Shown here: positions 8,406 to 17,335 of the stretch, in pieces | Layout: each line of letters begins with the position of its first letter | Position numbering within the stretch: the first letter of the stretch is position 1 | From: Limnohabitans sp. | GTDB lineage: Bacteria; Pseudomonadota; Gammaproteobacteria; Burkholderiales; Burkholderiaceae_C | DNA length: 64,000 nt | Assembly: GCA_009693505.1 (NCBI GenBank) | Contig: SHXD01000008.1 | Span: forward strand, 1-64,000 | Direction of reading: 5' to 3' | The notes under the pieces: generated by a model | The model's database searches: none | The model's input: only the letters and a program-made list of their open reading frames with translations | Told to the model about the DNA's origin: nothing | Translations under genes and position numbers: made by a program

Positions 8406-9432
8406 GGGTGTACTCCTGAGATATTGAGGATTTCAAATCGAATTCTTTGGCTAACAATGCGTACGAGTGCGCTTGCGCCTTGGCTTCATATGTCCACGTA
8501 ATGATCGCCATTTCATCTAGTTCAAGCCGTTTTGCCACCGCTCTTAACTTGTCTGCCACTGTTTTAGCACTGCCCACAAATGCATTGGCCTTGAGTGCTT
8601 GAAGCGCCATTTGCTCAGACTGAGAATAGTCTCTATCTGCTTGCTCTGGCGGCAACATAGGGCCAATGCGACCTAGATTTCGGTCCATTCGCCAACGCGC
8701 GCGGCTTTTGAAAATATGCCAAGCTTCTTCATCCGTATCAGCCGCCAACGCCCAAACACAGAGTGTGGCTTTGGGTCGATCTAAACTTGGGCTAGGTCTG
8801 AACGTATCGCGGTAAATTTGCAAAGCCTGATCAGCCCCCTGCCCATCCGTAATGAACCATGCAAATGCATATGGCAGGCCCAAATGGGCGGCCAATTGAG
8901 CCCCATAGTCAGAGCTGCCCAACATCCAAACATCTGGCGATGTAGCCGACTGAGGGTATGCAAACACACCATGACCAGGATGCCCCGCTGGCAATGGCTG
9001 ACCTTTGACCCAAGCTTGAAGTTCCATCACTTGCTGAGGAAAATTTTCACTGGCATAACGGTCTGGGTTCAACAGTTGTGCTGTTTTGCCGTCGCTACCA
9101 GGTGCACGCCCAACACCCAAATCAATGCGCCCTGGCGCCAATGCATCGAGCATTCTGAATTGCTCAGCCACTTTCAAGGCGGCATAGTGCGGCAACATGA
9201 CGCCCGCACTGCCAATGCGAATGGTATGCGTTTGAGTGGCAATGGCTGCCATCAAAATTTCAGGCGCAGTGCCCACAATGCTGGGATGTGCATGATGTTC
9301 GCTCACCCAGAAACGCGAATAGCCCAAACGTTCGGCTTCAATGGCCAGAGCCAGCGTTTGACGGATGGACTCATCTTGCCCTCGGCCGGACATGGCAACC
9401 GATTGGTCCAGTACAGACAATTTCAAGCTCAT
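8398..9432 (-). CDS. Luciferase-like (LLM) flavin-dependent monooxygenase
   Basis: A 344-residue member of the bacterial luciferase fold, which uses reduced flavin and oxygen to oxidise a substrate. Visible family marks are LSVLDQS at the start, the segment YSRFWVSEHHAHPSIVGTAPEI, IRIGSAGVMLPHYAALKVAEQFRMLDALAPGRIDLGVGRAPGSD, and FVGSAKTVADKL near the C-terminus. This pattern is the MsnO0952/YhbW-type subgroup, with no known substrate. It is the first gene of a two-gene unit with the core-MetE gene, overlapping it by eight bases, so a role linked to methionine or a methyl or sulfur compound is possible but only inferred from position. Confidence 0.86.
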   Translation of the reverse strand: MSLKLSVLDQSVAMSGRGQDESIRQTLALAIEAERLGYSRFWVSEHHAHPSIVGTAPEILMAAIATQTHTIRIGSAGVMLPHYAALKVAEQFRMLDALAPGRIDLGVGRAPGSDGKTAQLLNPDRYASENFPQQVMELQAWVKGQPLPAGHPGHGVFAYPQSATSPDVWMLGSSDYGAQLAAHLGLPYAFAWFITDGQGADQALQIYRDTFRPSPSLDRPKATLCVWALAADTDEEAWHIFKSRARWRMDRNLGRIGPMLPPEQADRDYSQSEQMALQALKANAFVGSAKTVADKLRAVAKRLELDEMAIITWTYEAKAQAHSYALLAKEFDLKSSISQEYTHV

Positions 9433-9466
9433 GCTTGAGTCTCTTGCGATATCAGAAAATAATTCA

Positions 9467-11161
9467 TCAAGCCTTGGCCATTTCTGCTTCTTGCATTGCG
9501 CGCCACATCACTTTACCACTACCGCTCTTGGGCAACACCTCAAGAAACTCGACCACTCGCGGCACTTTGTAAACCGCCATGGTGTCACGGCACCAGTCAA
9601 TGATGTCTTGTTCGCTCACTTGACCCTTGTGCGTGCTCCTCAGCACCACAACGGCCTTGACTGACTCGCCGCGGTAGGCGTCTTTTGTGGAAATGATGCA
9701 GGCCTCTTGAATGGCGGGGTGTTTGAACATCAGCGCTTCCACTTCTGCGGGCCAAACCTTGAAGCCGCTGGCATTGATCATGCGCTTTAGTCTGTCGGTC
9801 ATGAAGAAATAGCCTTCTTCATCAATGCGGCCCATGTCGCCAGATCGGAAGAAAGATTTGCCGTCGCGCTCAAAAAAAGCATCTGCCGTGGCTTCGGGTC
9901 GCTTCCAGTAGCCTTTGAAAATTTGCGGTCCCGCCATGACAATTTCACCCGACTCACCTTGGGGCAACTCTTTCAAAGTTTCTGGGTCGACCACGCGCGC
10001 ATCCACGCTCATGAACGGAATTCCCAAACATTGTTTTTTGGGCGCATCGGGCGGATTAGAGTGCGAAGGCGCAGCAGTTTCTGTCAAGCCATAGCCTTCA
10101 ATGTAGCGAAGTCCAAATTGATCTAACAGTCTTTGTGCCACAGCCTCAGGCATGGCAGCACCACCACCACCAATGTTTTGCAAACTGCTCAAATCAAATT
10201 GCGCCATATTGGCACTGCCCAACAAATCAATGACCATGGTGGGAATATTGGTCCAGTGCGTCACCTTCCATTTGGAGATGAGTCGGCCCGCCAAATCTCT
10301 GTCCCATCGCGGCATCAAAATCAGCGTAGCCCCCATGAAAATAGTAGCGTGCATCACACTGACCATGCCCGTAATATGAAACATAGGTACCACACACAAG
10401 CATTTGTTTTCAGGAGTGCCATTGGCCCATAGGCCGCTCGACATGGCGTTGTGCATGATGGTTCCGTGAGTGTGCATGCAACCTTTTGGGAGGCCCGTAG
10501 TGCCACTGGTGTAAGGCAGCACCGCTAAATCTTCCGGCTCAGCCGTGACGGGCCCAAGTGCAACTTCTTCTTTGAATGCAGATGCCCATGAATGCACTTG
10601 ACCGTCTTCAAGCACAGGCAAGTCATGCACTGTCCTCAACCAGACACTCCAAGTTTCAGGCAATTCTTCGGGGCCGATGTTGGCAGCATCAAACGCATCT
10701 GTGAATTGAGTGACCAGCAAATGCTGGAGTCGCTCTTTTTTTTCTAAGGCATTGCTAGCAGCAGCCAACTCTGGTGCCAGGTCTGCCGTGGTAACAGCCA
10801 CCTTGGTATCAGGATCCAAGATGTAGTGTTTCAACTCTTCCGTGCGGTTCATCGGGTTGACCGGCACCACCACGGCATCCAGACGCAAGATTGCAAAATG
10901 CGTGATAACCAATTGCGGACAATTTTGCATGTCCAACACCACGCGATCGCCTTTTTGCACACCCATTTTGCGCAAAGCCGAAGCAATTTTTTCAGCTTCA
11001 AGCTGCAACTGTGAATAGGTCCATGTTCTGCCCATGAACACCAAGGCCACTTTTTGGGGATAGCGCAACGCACTGATTTGCAAATTCATCCACAAAGATG
11101 TTTGTGGTGCTGTCAATTGGTAAGGCAGTCTTTTGGGCCAAAAAGAATAGTGAGCGGGCAT
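9467..11161 (-). CDS. Fatty-acyl-CoA ligase (AMP-forming)
   Basis: Activates a carboxylic acid, probably medium or long chain, to its CoA thioester through an acyl-adenylate. The 564-residue protein has the P-loop LPYTSGTTGLPKG, the GYGLTETAAPS adenylate motif, RSGDMGRIDEEGYFF with the ribose-binding Asp, DRLKRMINASGFKV hinge and the C-terminal catalytic Lys in PKSGSGKVMWR. A GGAGAC Shine-Dalgarno precedes the ATG. It is on the same strand as the luciferase-like and core-MetE genes, 34 bases upstream of them, so one transcript is possible. It diverges from the HTH-receiver gene, which could be a local regulator. Confidence 0.9.
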   Translation of the reverse strand: MPAHYSFWPKRLPYQLTAPQTSLWMNLQISALRYPQKVALVFMGRTWTYSQLQLEAEKIASALRKMGVQKGDRVVLDMQNCPQLVITHFAILRLDAVVVPVNPMNRTEELKHYILDPDTKVAVTTADLAPELAAASNALEKKERLQHLLVTQFTDAFDAANIGPEELPETWSVWLRTVHDLPVLEDGQVHSWASAFKEEVALGPVTAEPEDLAVLPYTSGTTGLPKGCMHTHGTIMHNAMSSGLWANGTPENKCLCVVPMFHITGMVSVMHATIFMGATLILMPRWDRDLAGRLISKWKVTHWTNIPTMVIDLLGSANMAQFDLSSLQNIGGGGAAMPEAVAQRLLDQFGLRYIEGYGLTETAAPSHSNPPDAPKKQCLGIPFMSVDARVVDPETLKELPQGESGEIVMAGPQIFKGYWKRPEATADAFFERDGKSFFRSGDMGRIDEEGYFFMTDRLKRMINASGFKVWPAEVEALMFKHPAIQEACIISTKDAYRGESVKAVVVLRSTHKGQVSEQDIIDWCRDTMAVYKVPRVVEFLEVLPKSGSGKVMWRAMQEAEMAKA

Positions 11162-11396
11162 TCAGTGTGTCTCCAACAGAATACGAAATAAGGTCGATGA
11201 ATTGTTCTTGGTATGGCGTGGTGCATTTTGCACAAGAGATCCTAATCGGGTATGAGGGAATGGAACATCCCCAGAGTCCCTAAGGAGACGGTCTTGGGTG
11301 GTGCATAAATTGAAGCAATTGAAAGTCAATGTATGAGTTTGCAAGTCGGTATGCCGCCAATTCACGCTAAATTGAAGTTTTTCAAACAAGACATGC
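11162..11396. promoter_or_regulatory. Divergent promoter region between acyl-CoA ligase and response regulator
   Basis: A gap of 235 bases between divergent starts that must contain both promoters. Short ORFs on the track here have no family likeness. No clear -35/-10 pair or operator could be assigned with confidence, though the layout would suit control of the ligase by the neighbouring DNA-binding response regulator. Confidence 0.4.
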
Positions 11397-11993
11397 ATGG
11401 CCTCTCTATCCACCCCCGCTTGCTGCGGCACCAGCAAAGCGGCTGAACTTCTTCAGCTGTCGGTCGGCACGGTCCAAAGCTTGGTAGACAAGAAAATCCT
11501 TCTCGCCTGGATCACACAAGGGGGCCACCGCCGCATTTCGCTCGAGTCCATTCAAAATTATCAATTGCAGCAGCAAAAATTGCCCGCACTTGAGCGGCTC
11601 ATGAGCGAACGGCTCAAAGTCATGGTGGTCGACGACGACGCCGTCACAAGACATCTGTTGCAAGACACTTGCCTCTCAGCGCACCCGCATGTCGACTGCT
11701 GCGCCATGTCATCGGCCATCGAAGCACTGCTTCATCTGCCCGTCTTCAAGCCTCACATCATGCTCATCGACTTGCTCATGCCCAAGGTTGACGGCTGGGA
11801 GCTGGTCAAGCGGCTCCAACAAAATGAAGACTTTTCAAAACTCCAAATCATCACCCTTTCAGCCCTCAGCCTAGCGGAACTGAAAGACCGTGGGGGACCG
11901 CCTGTAGGCTCGCGCTTAATTGCCAAACCGGTTGATTTAGGTTGGCTGCGTGGGTATTTGGTAGGTTTGCTCGCCCCTCAGGCTTGGGCTTAG
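11397..11993 (+). CDS. Response regulator with N-terminal MerR/excisionase-type HTH
   Basis: A 198-residue protein with an unusual domain order. Residues 11-55 (TSKAAELLQLSVGTVQSLVDK then GGHRRISLESI) form a BldC/excisionase-type winged helix, which binds DNA. Residues 73-190 form a receiver: the acidic pair VVDDD at 79-81, phosphoacceptor Asp125 in LIDLLMPKVDG, Ser155 in TLSAL and Lys177 in AKPVD. Most response regulators carry the output domain at the C-terminus. No histidine kinase is adjacent, so it is an orphan. Start ATG at 11397; ATG at 11393 is in another frame. It may regulate the divergent acyl-CoA ligase, by position only. Confidence 0.85.
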   Translation: MASLSTPACCGTSKAAELLQLSVGTVQSLVDKKILLAWITQGGHRRISLESIQNYQLQQQKLPALERLMSERLKVMVVDDDAVTRHLLQDTCLSAHPHVDCCAMSSAIEALLHLPVFKPHIMLIDLLMPKVDGWELVKRLQQNEDFSKLQIITLSALSLAELKDRGGPPVGSRLIAKPVDLGWLRGYLVGLLAPQAWA

Positions 11994-12023
11994 GTAGACA
12001 GCTTTCACTTTGCACTCTATCAT

Positions 12024-12042
12024 TACTAAATTTAGTAAAGTA
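12024..12042 (+). promoter_or_regulatory. Possible antitoxin operator/promoter
   Basis: The sequence TTACTAAATTTAGTAA immediately before the antitoxin gene is a near-perfect inverted repeat (TTACTAAA / TTTAGTAA). Position and symmetry fit an autoregulatory binding site for an AbrB-type dimer. Binding is inferred, not shown. Confidence 0.5.
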
Positions 12043-12046
12043 AGGA

Positions 12047-12274
12047 ATGAAAATATCCCACTCAACCCTCACCAGCAAAGGTCAAACCACCATACCGCAA
12101 GAAATTCGCGAGGCTGTGGGGCTTCAAACTGGCGCAAAACTCAACTGGAGTGTCACACCCGATGGTGTGCTCATTGTCCGAGCCAAGACGCAGTCCCTTG
12201 CATCTCTGGCAGGTTCGATCAAAATTCAAGTTGGCCAAAAAGTCAGTATTCAAGATATGAACCCATGGAAATAA
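12047..12274 (+). CDS. AbrB/MazE-type antitoxin
   Basis: A 75-residue swapped-hairpin DNA-binding protein. STLTSKGQTTIPQEIREAVGL at residues 6-26 is the classic AbrB/SpoVT/MazE motif, followed by the second half of the barrel (GAKLNWSVTPDGVLIVRAK). The C-terminal tail probably folds into the partner toxin. It sits seven bases upstream of a PIN-domain gene, the standard antitoxin-toxin order, and antitoxins of this kind usually repress their own operon. The A/T-rich stretch with ACTAAATTTAGTAAAG just upstream (about 12025-12041) has an imperfect dyad that could be the operator. Confidence 0.88.
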   Translation: MKISHSTLTSKGQTTIPQEIREAVGLQTGAKLNWSVTPDGVLIVRAKTQSLASLAGSIKIQVGQKVSIQDMNPWK

Positions 12275-12281
12275 AAAATCC

Positions 12282-12680
12282 TTGGCGGCCATCGACACCA
12301 ATATTCTTGTCAGATTTCTCATTCAAGATGATGAGCAACAAGGTCATCTAGCCCAAAGACTCATTCAACATGTTTTGGCGCAGGGAGAGACCTTGTTCAT
12401 TCCTGTCACCGTACTCTTGGAATTGGAATGGTTTTTGCGTTCTAATTTTTTGCTCAACAAATCTCAAGTTATAGAACTGATTTCCAACTTGCTTTCCACC
12501 AAAGAGTTGGAATTCGAATCTGAACCCTCTGTTGAAATAGCGCTTGATCTGTTTAGAAACCATGCTGCAGATTTCGCCGATTGTTTGCACATCGCTTTGG
12601 CGTATCGCGCTGGTCATTCACCGCTGTGGACATTTGACAAAACAGCAGCCAAAGTCGTGGGTGCAAAATTATTGAAGTGA
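12282..12680 (+). CDS. PIN-domain ribonuclease toxin (VapC-like)
   Basis: A 132-residue PIN nuclease, the likely toxin of the pair with the preceding AbrB-type antitoxin. Acidic active-site residues are visible: Asp5 in AAIDTNILVR, a Glu in LLELEW (47-49), Asp97/Asp100 in ADFADCLH and Asp119 in TFDKTA. VapC toxins cleave tRNA or rRNA, but the target here is unknown. An in-frame TGA at 12258-12260 and the absence of ATG or GTG after it leave TTG at 12282 as the only usual start, which would keep toxin expression low. It ends just before a terminator and the tRNA cluster. Confidence 0.87.
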   Translation: MAAIDTNILVRFLIQDDEQQGHLAQRLIQHVLAQGETLFIPVTVLLELEWFLRSNFLLNKSQVIELISNLLSTKELEFESEPSVEIALDLFRNHAADFADCLHIALAYRAGHSPLWTFDKTAAKVVGAKLLK

Positions 12681-12695
12681 CTCAAAGAAGATATG

Positions 12696-12721
12696 AAAAA
12701 CGCGCCCGAAGGCGCGTTTTT
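12696..12721. terminator. Bidirectional rho-independent terminator
   Basis: AAAAACGCGCC / GGCGCGTTTTT with a CGAA tetraloop, symmetrical A and T runs. It can end the toxin operon on the plus strand and the gltX/tRNA transcript on the minus strand. Confidence 0.88.
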
Positions 12722-12730
12722 ACTTGCTTT

Positions 12731-12807
12731 TGGCGGAGTGGACGGGACTCGAACCCGCGACCCCCGGCGTGACAGGCCGGTATTCTAACCAACTGAACTA
12801 CCACTCC
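12731..12807 (-). tRNA. tRNA-Asp (GTC)
   Basis: The minus strand reads GGAGTGG...TTCAGTTGGTTAGAATACCGGCCTGTCACGCCGG...GGTTCGAGTCC...CCACTCCGCCA. The acceptor stem pairs fully, the anticodon loop gives GTC, and the 3' CCA is encoded. 77 bases. Confidence 0.97.
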
Positions 12808-12876
12808 TGGTAGCTTGAGGCTTTTGCTTTGAAGAACCAGCATAAAGCTGGCAACAAAGCCAAGTGCAACAAAACT

Positions 12877-12952
12877 TGGCGACCCTACGGGGATTCGAAC
12901 CCCGGTACTCACCGTGAAAGGGTGATGTCCTAGGCCTCTAGACGATAGGGTC
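12877..12952 (-). tRNA. tRNA-Glu (TTC)
   Basis: The minus strand begins GACCCTATCGTCTAGAGG and ends TAGGGTCGCCA, with the anticodon loop CTTTCAC giving TTC, the T-arm GGTTCGAATCC and an encoded CCA. 76 bases. It lies downstream of gltX, whose product charges it. Confidence 0.97.
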
Positions 12953-12998
12953 ATAACCTGGACTCAATTGAATTGCTTCAATCAATGATTCGACACTG

Positions 12999-13074
<76 letters not shown>

Positions 13075-13134
13075 TTTGTGGCGCCCTTAAAGGCACCTCT
13101 CGCAGGTGTCAAGAAATGGATTATAGACAGATTT

Positions 13135-14532
13135 TTATGCGTTTTTCAAGCGCTCTAAAACTTTTTGCTTTTCACACAAGGCCAATACAGCGTCAAGAGA
13201 AGGGGTCTGTGCTGTGCCCATGACCAAAACCCGAACAGGCATGGCCAGCTGTGGCATTTTCAAACCTTGCTCGGTCAACACTTCTTTGATGACCAACGCA
13301 ATCGAAACTTTGTCCCACGCACATGCGGAGAATTTTTCAACCAACAGCGCAAGTGCAGGTTTGACTGCATCTGTTACATGCTGAGCTTTTTCATCCGCTT
13401 TAGGCGAGACATCGCCATAAAAAACTGCCACCCAATCGGCCAATACGCACAGCGTGTCACAGCGGTCTTTGAAGAGTCCGCAGATGGCTGGCAAGCGCTC
13501 ATCGGAAGCAATGCCTCTTTGACTCAAGATGTTTTTCACCCACAAAGCCAACCGCTCATCATCTGAGGCCTTCAAATGCTGCGCATTGACCCACCGAAGC
13601 TTGGCATCGTCAAACTGAGCTGCACTGCGGCCCAAGTGATCAAGGTCGAACCAATCTAAAAATTGTTGGCGGCTGAAAATTTCATCATCGCCATGGCTCC
13701 AGCCCAAGCGCGCCAAATAGTTCACCATGGCATCTGGCAAATAACCTTCGTCGCGATACTGTGTGACAGGTTTGGCACCATTGCGCTTGCTCAATTTTTC
13801 GCCCTGCTCATTGAGCACAGTGGGCAAGTGCGCATACACAGGCACCTCTTTGCCCAAGGCTTTGAAAATATTAATTTGACGCGGCGTGTTGTTCACATGG
13901 TCGTCACCGCGAATGACGTGTGTGATGGCCATGTCAATGTCATCCACCACCACACAAAAGTTATAGGTGGGTGTGCCGTCAGGACGCGCAATGACCAAGT
14001 CATCAAGTTCTTGGTTGCTGATTTCAATGCAGCCCTTCACCTTGTCTTCCCAAGCCACAACACCGTCGATCGGGTTTTTAAAACGCAACACAGGTTTTAC
14101 ACCCTCTGGAATGGGGGGCAAGGTCTTGCCTGGCTCTGGCCGCCATGTGCCGTCGTAGCGGGGCTTTTCTTTGTCCGCCATTTGTTGTTCGCGCAAAGCA
14201 TCCAGTGCTTCAATGCTCATGTAGCACGGGTACACCTGCCCCGTGGCTTGAAGTTCAGTGAGCACTTGCTTGTAACGGTCCATGCGCCGCATTTGGTAGA
14301 AAGGACCTTCATCAGGGTTCATGCCGAGCCACGCCATGCCCTCCAAAATCACATCGACTGAAGCTTGATTGGATCGTTCTAAATCGGTGTCTTCAATGCG
14401 CAAAATAAAGGTGCCACCTTGTGCCTTGGCGAATGCCCAAGGGTACAAAGCAGACCGAATGTTACCTAGGTGAATAAAGCCTGTGGGAGAAGGGGCAAAG
14501 CGCGTGCGGACTGGCTTGTTTATAGATGACAT
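13135..14532 (-). CDS. gltX: Glutamyl-tRNA synthetase
   Basis: Class I aminoacyl-tRNA synthetase that charges tRNA-Glu. The 465-residue protein has [12 protein letters not shown] (HIGH-type motif at 21-24), the RIEDTD segment, and the KLSKRNG lysine loop near residue 245, then the anticodon-binding helical C-terminus. Length and motifs fit a discriminating bacterial GltX. It is followed on the same strand by tRNA-Ala, tRNA-Glu and tRNA-Asp with about 60 bases between, so the enzyme and its own substrate tRNA may share a transcript that ends at the hairpin near 12700. metZ lies downstream on the far side of the gltX start, also on the minus strand. Confidence 0.96.
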   Translation of the reverse strand: MSSINKPVRTRFAPSPTGFIHLGNIRSALYPWAFAKAQGGTFILRIEDTDLERSNQASVDVILEGMAWLGMNPDEGPFYQMRRMDRYKQVLTELQATGQVYPCYMSIEALDALREQQMADKEKPRYDGTWRPEPGKTLPPIPEGVKPVLRFKNPIDGVVAWEDKVKGCIEISNQELDDLVIARPDGTPTYNFCVVVDDIDMAITHVIRGDDHVNNTPRQINIFKALGKEVPVYAHLPTVLNEQGEKLSKRNGAKPVTQYRDEGYLPDAMVNYLARLGWSHGDDEIFSRQQFLDWFDLDHLGRSAAQFDDAKLRWVNAQHLKASDDERLALWVKNILSQRGIASDERLPAICGLFKDRCDTLCVLADWVAVFYGDVSPKADEKAQHVTDAVKPALALLVEKFSACAWDKVSIALVIKEVLTEQGLKMPQLAMPVRVLVMGTAQTPSLDAVLALCEKQKVLERLKNA

Positions 14533-14545
14533 TGTGTGATTCGAA

Positions 14546-15757
14546 TTAGAGAGCCTGAAAGCCGCGCAAGAAGTCAGCTTTCAAATCATCAAGATGCTCT
14601 AGACCGACAGCCACACGAATCAAACTTTGCTGTATGCCTGCCACTTGTCTTTGCGCTTCAGTAAGGCGGCCATGTGAGGTGCTTGAAGGATGTGCCACCA
14701 GCGTTTTGACGTCGCCTAAATTGGTGCACAAAGAAACAGTTCGCATGGCGTTCATGACTTTGAAAGCATTCTCGCGCCCCTGTTCAGGCGATTGCACTTT
14801 GACCTCGAAAGAAAGCACAGCACCGCCCATGCCCGATTGTTGGGCCATGGCCAATGCGTGCTGGGGGTGACTCTTTAAGCCAGGATAAAAAACACGAGCA
14901 ACTTGCGGTTGCGCTTCTAGCCACTGCGCCAAGGCCATGGTCTGCTCGGATTGGGCTTTCATGCGAATACCCAAGGTCTCCAAGCCCTTCAAAACCACCC
15001 AAGCGTTGAATGGCGACAAGGTCATGCCCGCACTTCTCATGACCGGGCCAAAGACATCGTCAATCAAGGCCTTAGAGCCGCACAATGCGCCAGCCATGAC
15101 ACGGCCTTGTCCATCTAAATATTTGGTGCCAGAGTGAACGATCAAATCGGCACCCATTGCAAGCGGCCGCTGCAAAATAGGCGTTGCAAAACAATTGTCA
15201 ACCACCAGCAATGCATTGTCAGCATGCGCAATTTCGGCCAAGGCTTGAATGTCGCACACCTCGGTTAGGGGGTTGGTGGGCGTTTCAGCAAACAACAAAC
15301 GGGTATTGGGTTGCATGGCCGCTTTCCATTCAGCCACCTGAGTTTGAGACACAAAAGTGGTTTGCACACCAAACTTGGCAAATTCACTGCCAATCAATTT
15401 GATGGTGGCGCCAAACATAGAATGGGAGCAAATAACATGATCACCACTCTTGAGCAAACCCAAGCACATGAGCAAAATGGCAGACATGCCTGTCGACGTG
15501 GCAATACATGCCTCTGCACCCTCAAGGGCCGCCAAGCGCATTTCCATGCTGGCCACAGTTGGGTTGCCAAGACGCCCATAGGTGTAACCCTCTTCCTCGC
15601 CCGCAAAGCGGCGCGCCGCTGTTTCGGCATCGGGCTGAACGTATCCGCTGGTGAGGTACATCGCCTCAGAATTTTCACCATACTGGCTGCGGTCGACTGC
15701 TGCTCTGAGAGCCAAAGTATCGATGTGGAGATTTTCGGGCAATGGGTGTTGGCTCAT
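14546..15757 (-). CDS. metZ: O-succinylhomoserine sulfhydrylase
   Basis: PLP enzyme that combines sulfide with O-succinylhomoserine to give homocysteine directly, bypassing cystathionine. The 403-residue protein is in the Cys/Met metabolism family: [19 protein letters not shown], the aspartate in [10 protein letters not shown], and the PLP lysine 212 in [10 protein letters not shown]. The family contains cystathionine gamma-synthase and others, but the overall sequence and its place after purF, as in other Burkholderiales, favour MetZ. Only 45 bases separate it from purF, too short for a riboswitch. The homocysteine could feed the core-MetE homologue at 7386. Confidence 0.9.
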   Translation of the reverse strand: MSQHPLPENLHIDTLALRAAVDRSQYGENSEAMYLTSGYVQPDAETAARRFAGEEEGYTYGRLGNPTVASMEMRLAALEGAEACIATSTGMSAILLMCLGLLKSGDHVICSHSMFGATIKLIGSEFAKFGVQTTFVSQTQVAEWKAAMQPNTRLLFAETPTNPLTEVCDIQALAEIAHADNALLVVDNCFATPILQRPLAMGADLIVHSGTKYLDGQGRVMAGALCGSKALIDDVFGPVMRSAGMTLSPFNAWVVLKGLETLGIRMKAQSEQTMALAQWLEAQPQVARVFYPGLKSHPQHALAMAQQSGMGGAVLSFEVKVQSPEQGRENAFKVMNAMRTVSLCTNLGDVKTLVAHPSSTSHGRLTEAQRQVAGIQQSLIRVAVGLEHLDDLKADFLRGFQAL

Positions 15758-15802
15758 TTCGGACTCAAATCATTTTCGAAAATGGATTATTTAAAATTGC
15801 GC

Positions 15803-17323
15803 TTAACTGGCATTTGGCAAAGCCAAGCGCGAACGGTCGGAGTCGGCTTCTGACTCATCTTGTTGAGAAAACCTATTTGCGTTCAAGCGTTCAATGTCTG
15901 CCTCAGACACATCGCCAGTGACATAGATACCGTCAAAGCAAGAAGCATCGAAGCTATGTACTTTAGGAAAGCCGGGCAAAACAGCGCTGGCCACAGCCAG
16001 CTTCATGGCGTCTACATCTTGGTAAATGAGTGCATCGCAGTCTATGATTTGGCGAATTTCATCGACCGATTTATTGTGCGCAACCAGCTCGTCTTTCGTG
16101 GGCATGTCAATGCCATAGACATTGGGATAACGCACTGGCGGCGCAGCACTGGCCATGTAAACCTTGCGTGCACCAGCCTCTCGCGCCATTTGCACAATTT
16201 CACGGCTTGTGGTGCCGCGCACAATGGAGTCATCAACCAACAGCACATTGCGGCCTTTGAATTCACTGGCAATGACATTGAGTTTTTGTCGCACCGACTT
16301 CTTGCGAACAGCCTGCCCTGGCATGATGAAGGTTCTGCCCACATAACGATTTTTGACAAACCCTTCGCGATACGGAAGTCCTAGCAATTGCGCAAGTTGT
16401 GCAGCACTGGGGCGACTGGACTCAGGGATGGGAATGACCACATCGATGTCGCTAGGGGGTACGGTTGAAATGACGCGCTTGGCCAATGTTTCACCTAAGT
16501 TCAAACGCGCCTGATAAACAGAAATGCCGTCCATCGTAGAGTCAGGCCGAGCCAAATAAACAAATTCAAAAATGCAAGGATTCAAGCTGGGTGCATCGGC
16601 ACATTGTTGGCTGTGAAGCTTGGTGGCCATGTCAATGAACACGGCTTCACCGGGCGCAATGTTGCGTTCAAACTGATGCATCGTTCCTTCAAGCGCGACT
16701 GACTCACTGGCCAGCATGTAGGTGCCATCTTTGCCCTTGCCAATGCACAAGGGGCGAATGCCAAAAGGATCTCTAAAGGCCAAGAGTCCGTGGCCTGCAA
16801 TCAAAGCAATGACGGCATAGGAGCCCTTCACGCGGCGATGCACACCTTGCACAGCTTTGAAAACATCGTCCGGCGTTAAAGGCAAGCCACGTGTGGTTTT
16901 TTCCAACTCGTGCGCCAACACATTGAGCAAAACTTCAGAGTCACTCTCGGTATTGATATGGCGATGATCGGTTGAAAAGAGTTCTGCCTTCAAGGCCTTG
17001 GCATTGGTCAAATTACCGTTGTGCACCAGCACAAGGCCAAAGGGTGCGTTCACATAAAAAGGCTGGGCTTCCTCTTCGCTGAATGCATTACCGGCAGTGG
17101 GATACCTAACCTGTCCTAAGCCACAGTTGCCAGGCAAAGATCGCATGTTGCGAGTTCTAAAAACATCCTTCACCATACCTTTGGCTTTGTGCATGTGAAA
17201 TTTTTGGTCAATCTGCGTGACGATGCCTGCAGCATCTTGCCCGCGATGCTGCAACAACAACAAAGCGTCATAGATAAACTGATTCACAGGCGCGTTGCTT
17301 GCAACGCCAACAATTCCACACAT
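15803..17323 (-). CDS. purF: Amidophosphoribosyltransferase
   Basis: First committed step of purine synthesis: PRPP plus glutamine to phosphoribosylamine. The 506-residue protein starts MCGIVGV, so Cys2 becomes the N-terminal nucleophile of the glutaminase domain without a propeptide. The phosphoribosyltransferase half has VLLVDDSIVRGTTSREIV, the PRPP loop, and FVKNRYVGRTFIMPGQ. It is the fourth gene of folC-dedD-cvpA-purF-metZ, a conserved order, 12 bases after cvpA. I see no clear PurR-type operator in the short gap, so regulation is probably at the operon head. Confidence 0.97.
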   Translation of the reverse strand: MCGIVGVASNAPVNQFIYDALLLLQHRGQDAAGIVTQIDQKFHMHKAKGMVKDVFRTRNMRSLPGNCGLGQVRYPTAGNAFSEEEAQPFYVNAPFGLVLVHNGNLTNAKALKAELFSTDHRHINTESDSEVLLNVLAHELEKTTRGLPLTPDDVFKAVQGVHRRVKGSYAVIALIAGHGLLAFRDPFGIRPLCIGKGKDGTYMLASESVALEGTMHQFERNIAPGEAVFIDMATKLHSQQCADAPSLNPCIFEFVYLARPDSTMDGISVYQARLNLGETLAKRVISTVPPSDIDVVIPIPESSRPSAAQLAQLLGLPYREGFVKNRYVGRTFIMPGQAVRKKSVRQKLNVIASEFKGRNVLLVDDSIVRGTTSREIVQMAREAGARKVYMASAAPPVRYPNVYGIDMPTKDELVAHNKSVDEIRQIIDCDALIYQDVDAMKLAVASAVLPGFPKVHSFDASCFDGIYVTGDVSEADIERLNANRFSQQDESEADSDRSRLALPNAS

Positions 17324-17335
17324 AGGTCAATCCAT

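Noticed and set aside
11162-11437. 91-residue minus-strand ORF between the acyl-CoA ligase and the response regulator
   Set aside because: No family motif, and it overlaps the start of the response regulator.
12682-12954. 90-residue minus-strand ORF over the tRNA-Asp and tRNA-Glu genes
   Set aside because: It is a translation of tRNA sequence (RGFESRPLRQ pattern), a well-known artefact.
15758-15802. SAM or other riboswitch before metZ
   Set aside because: Only 45 bases lie between purF and metZ, too short, and no such fold was seen.
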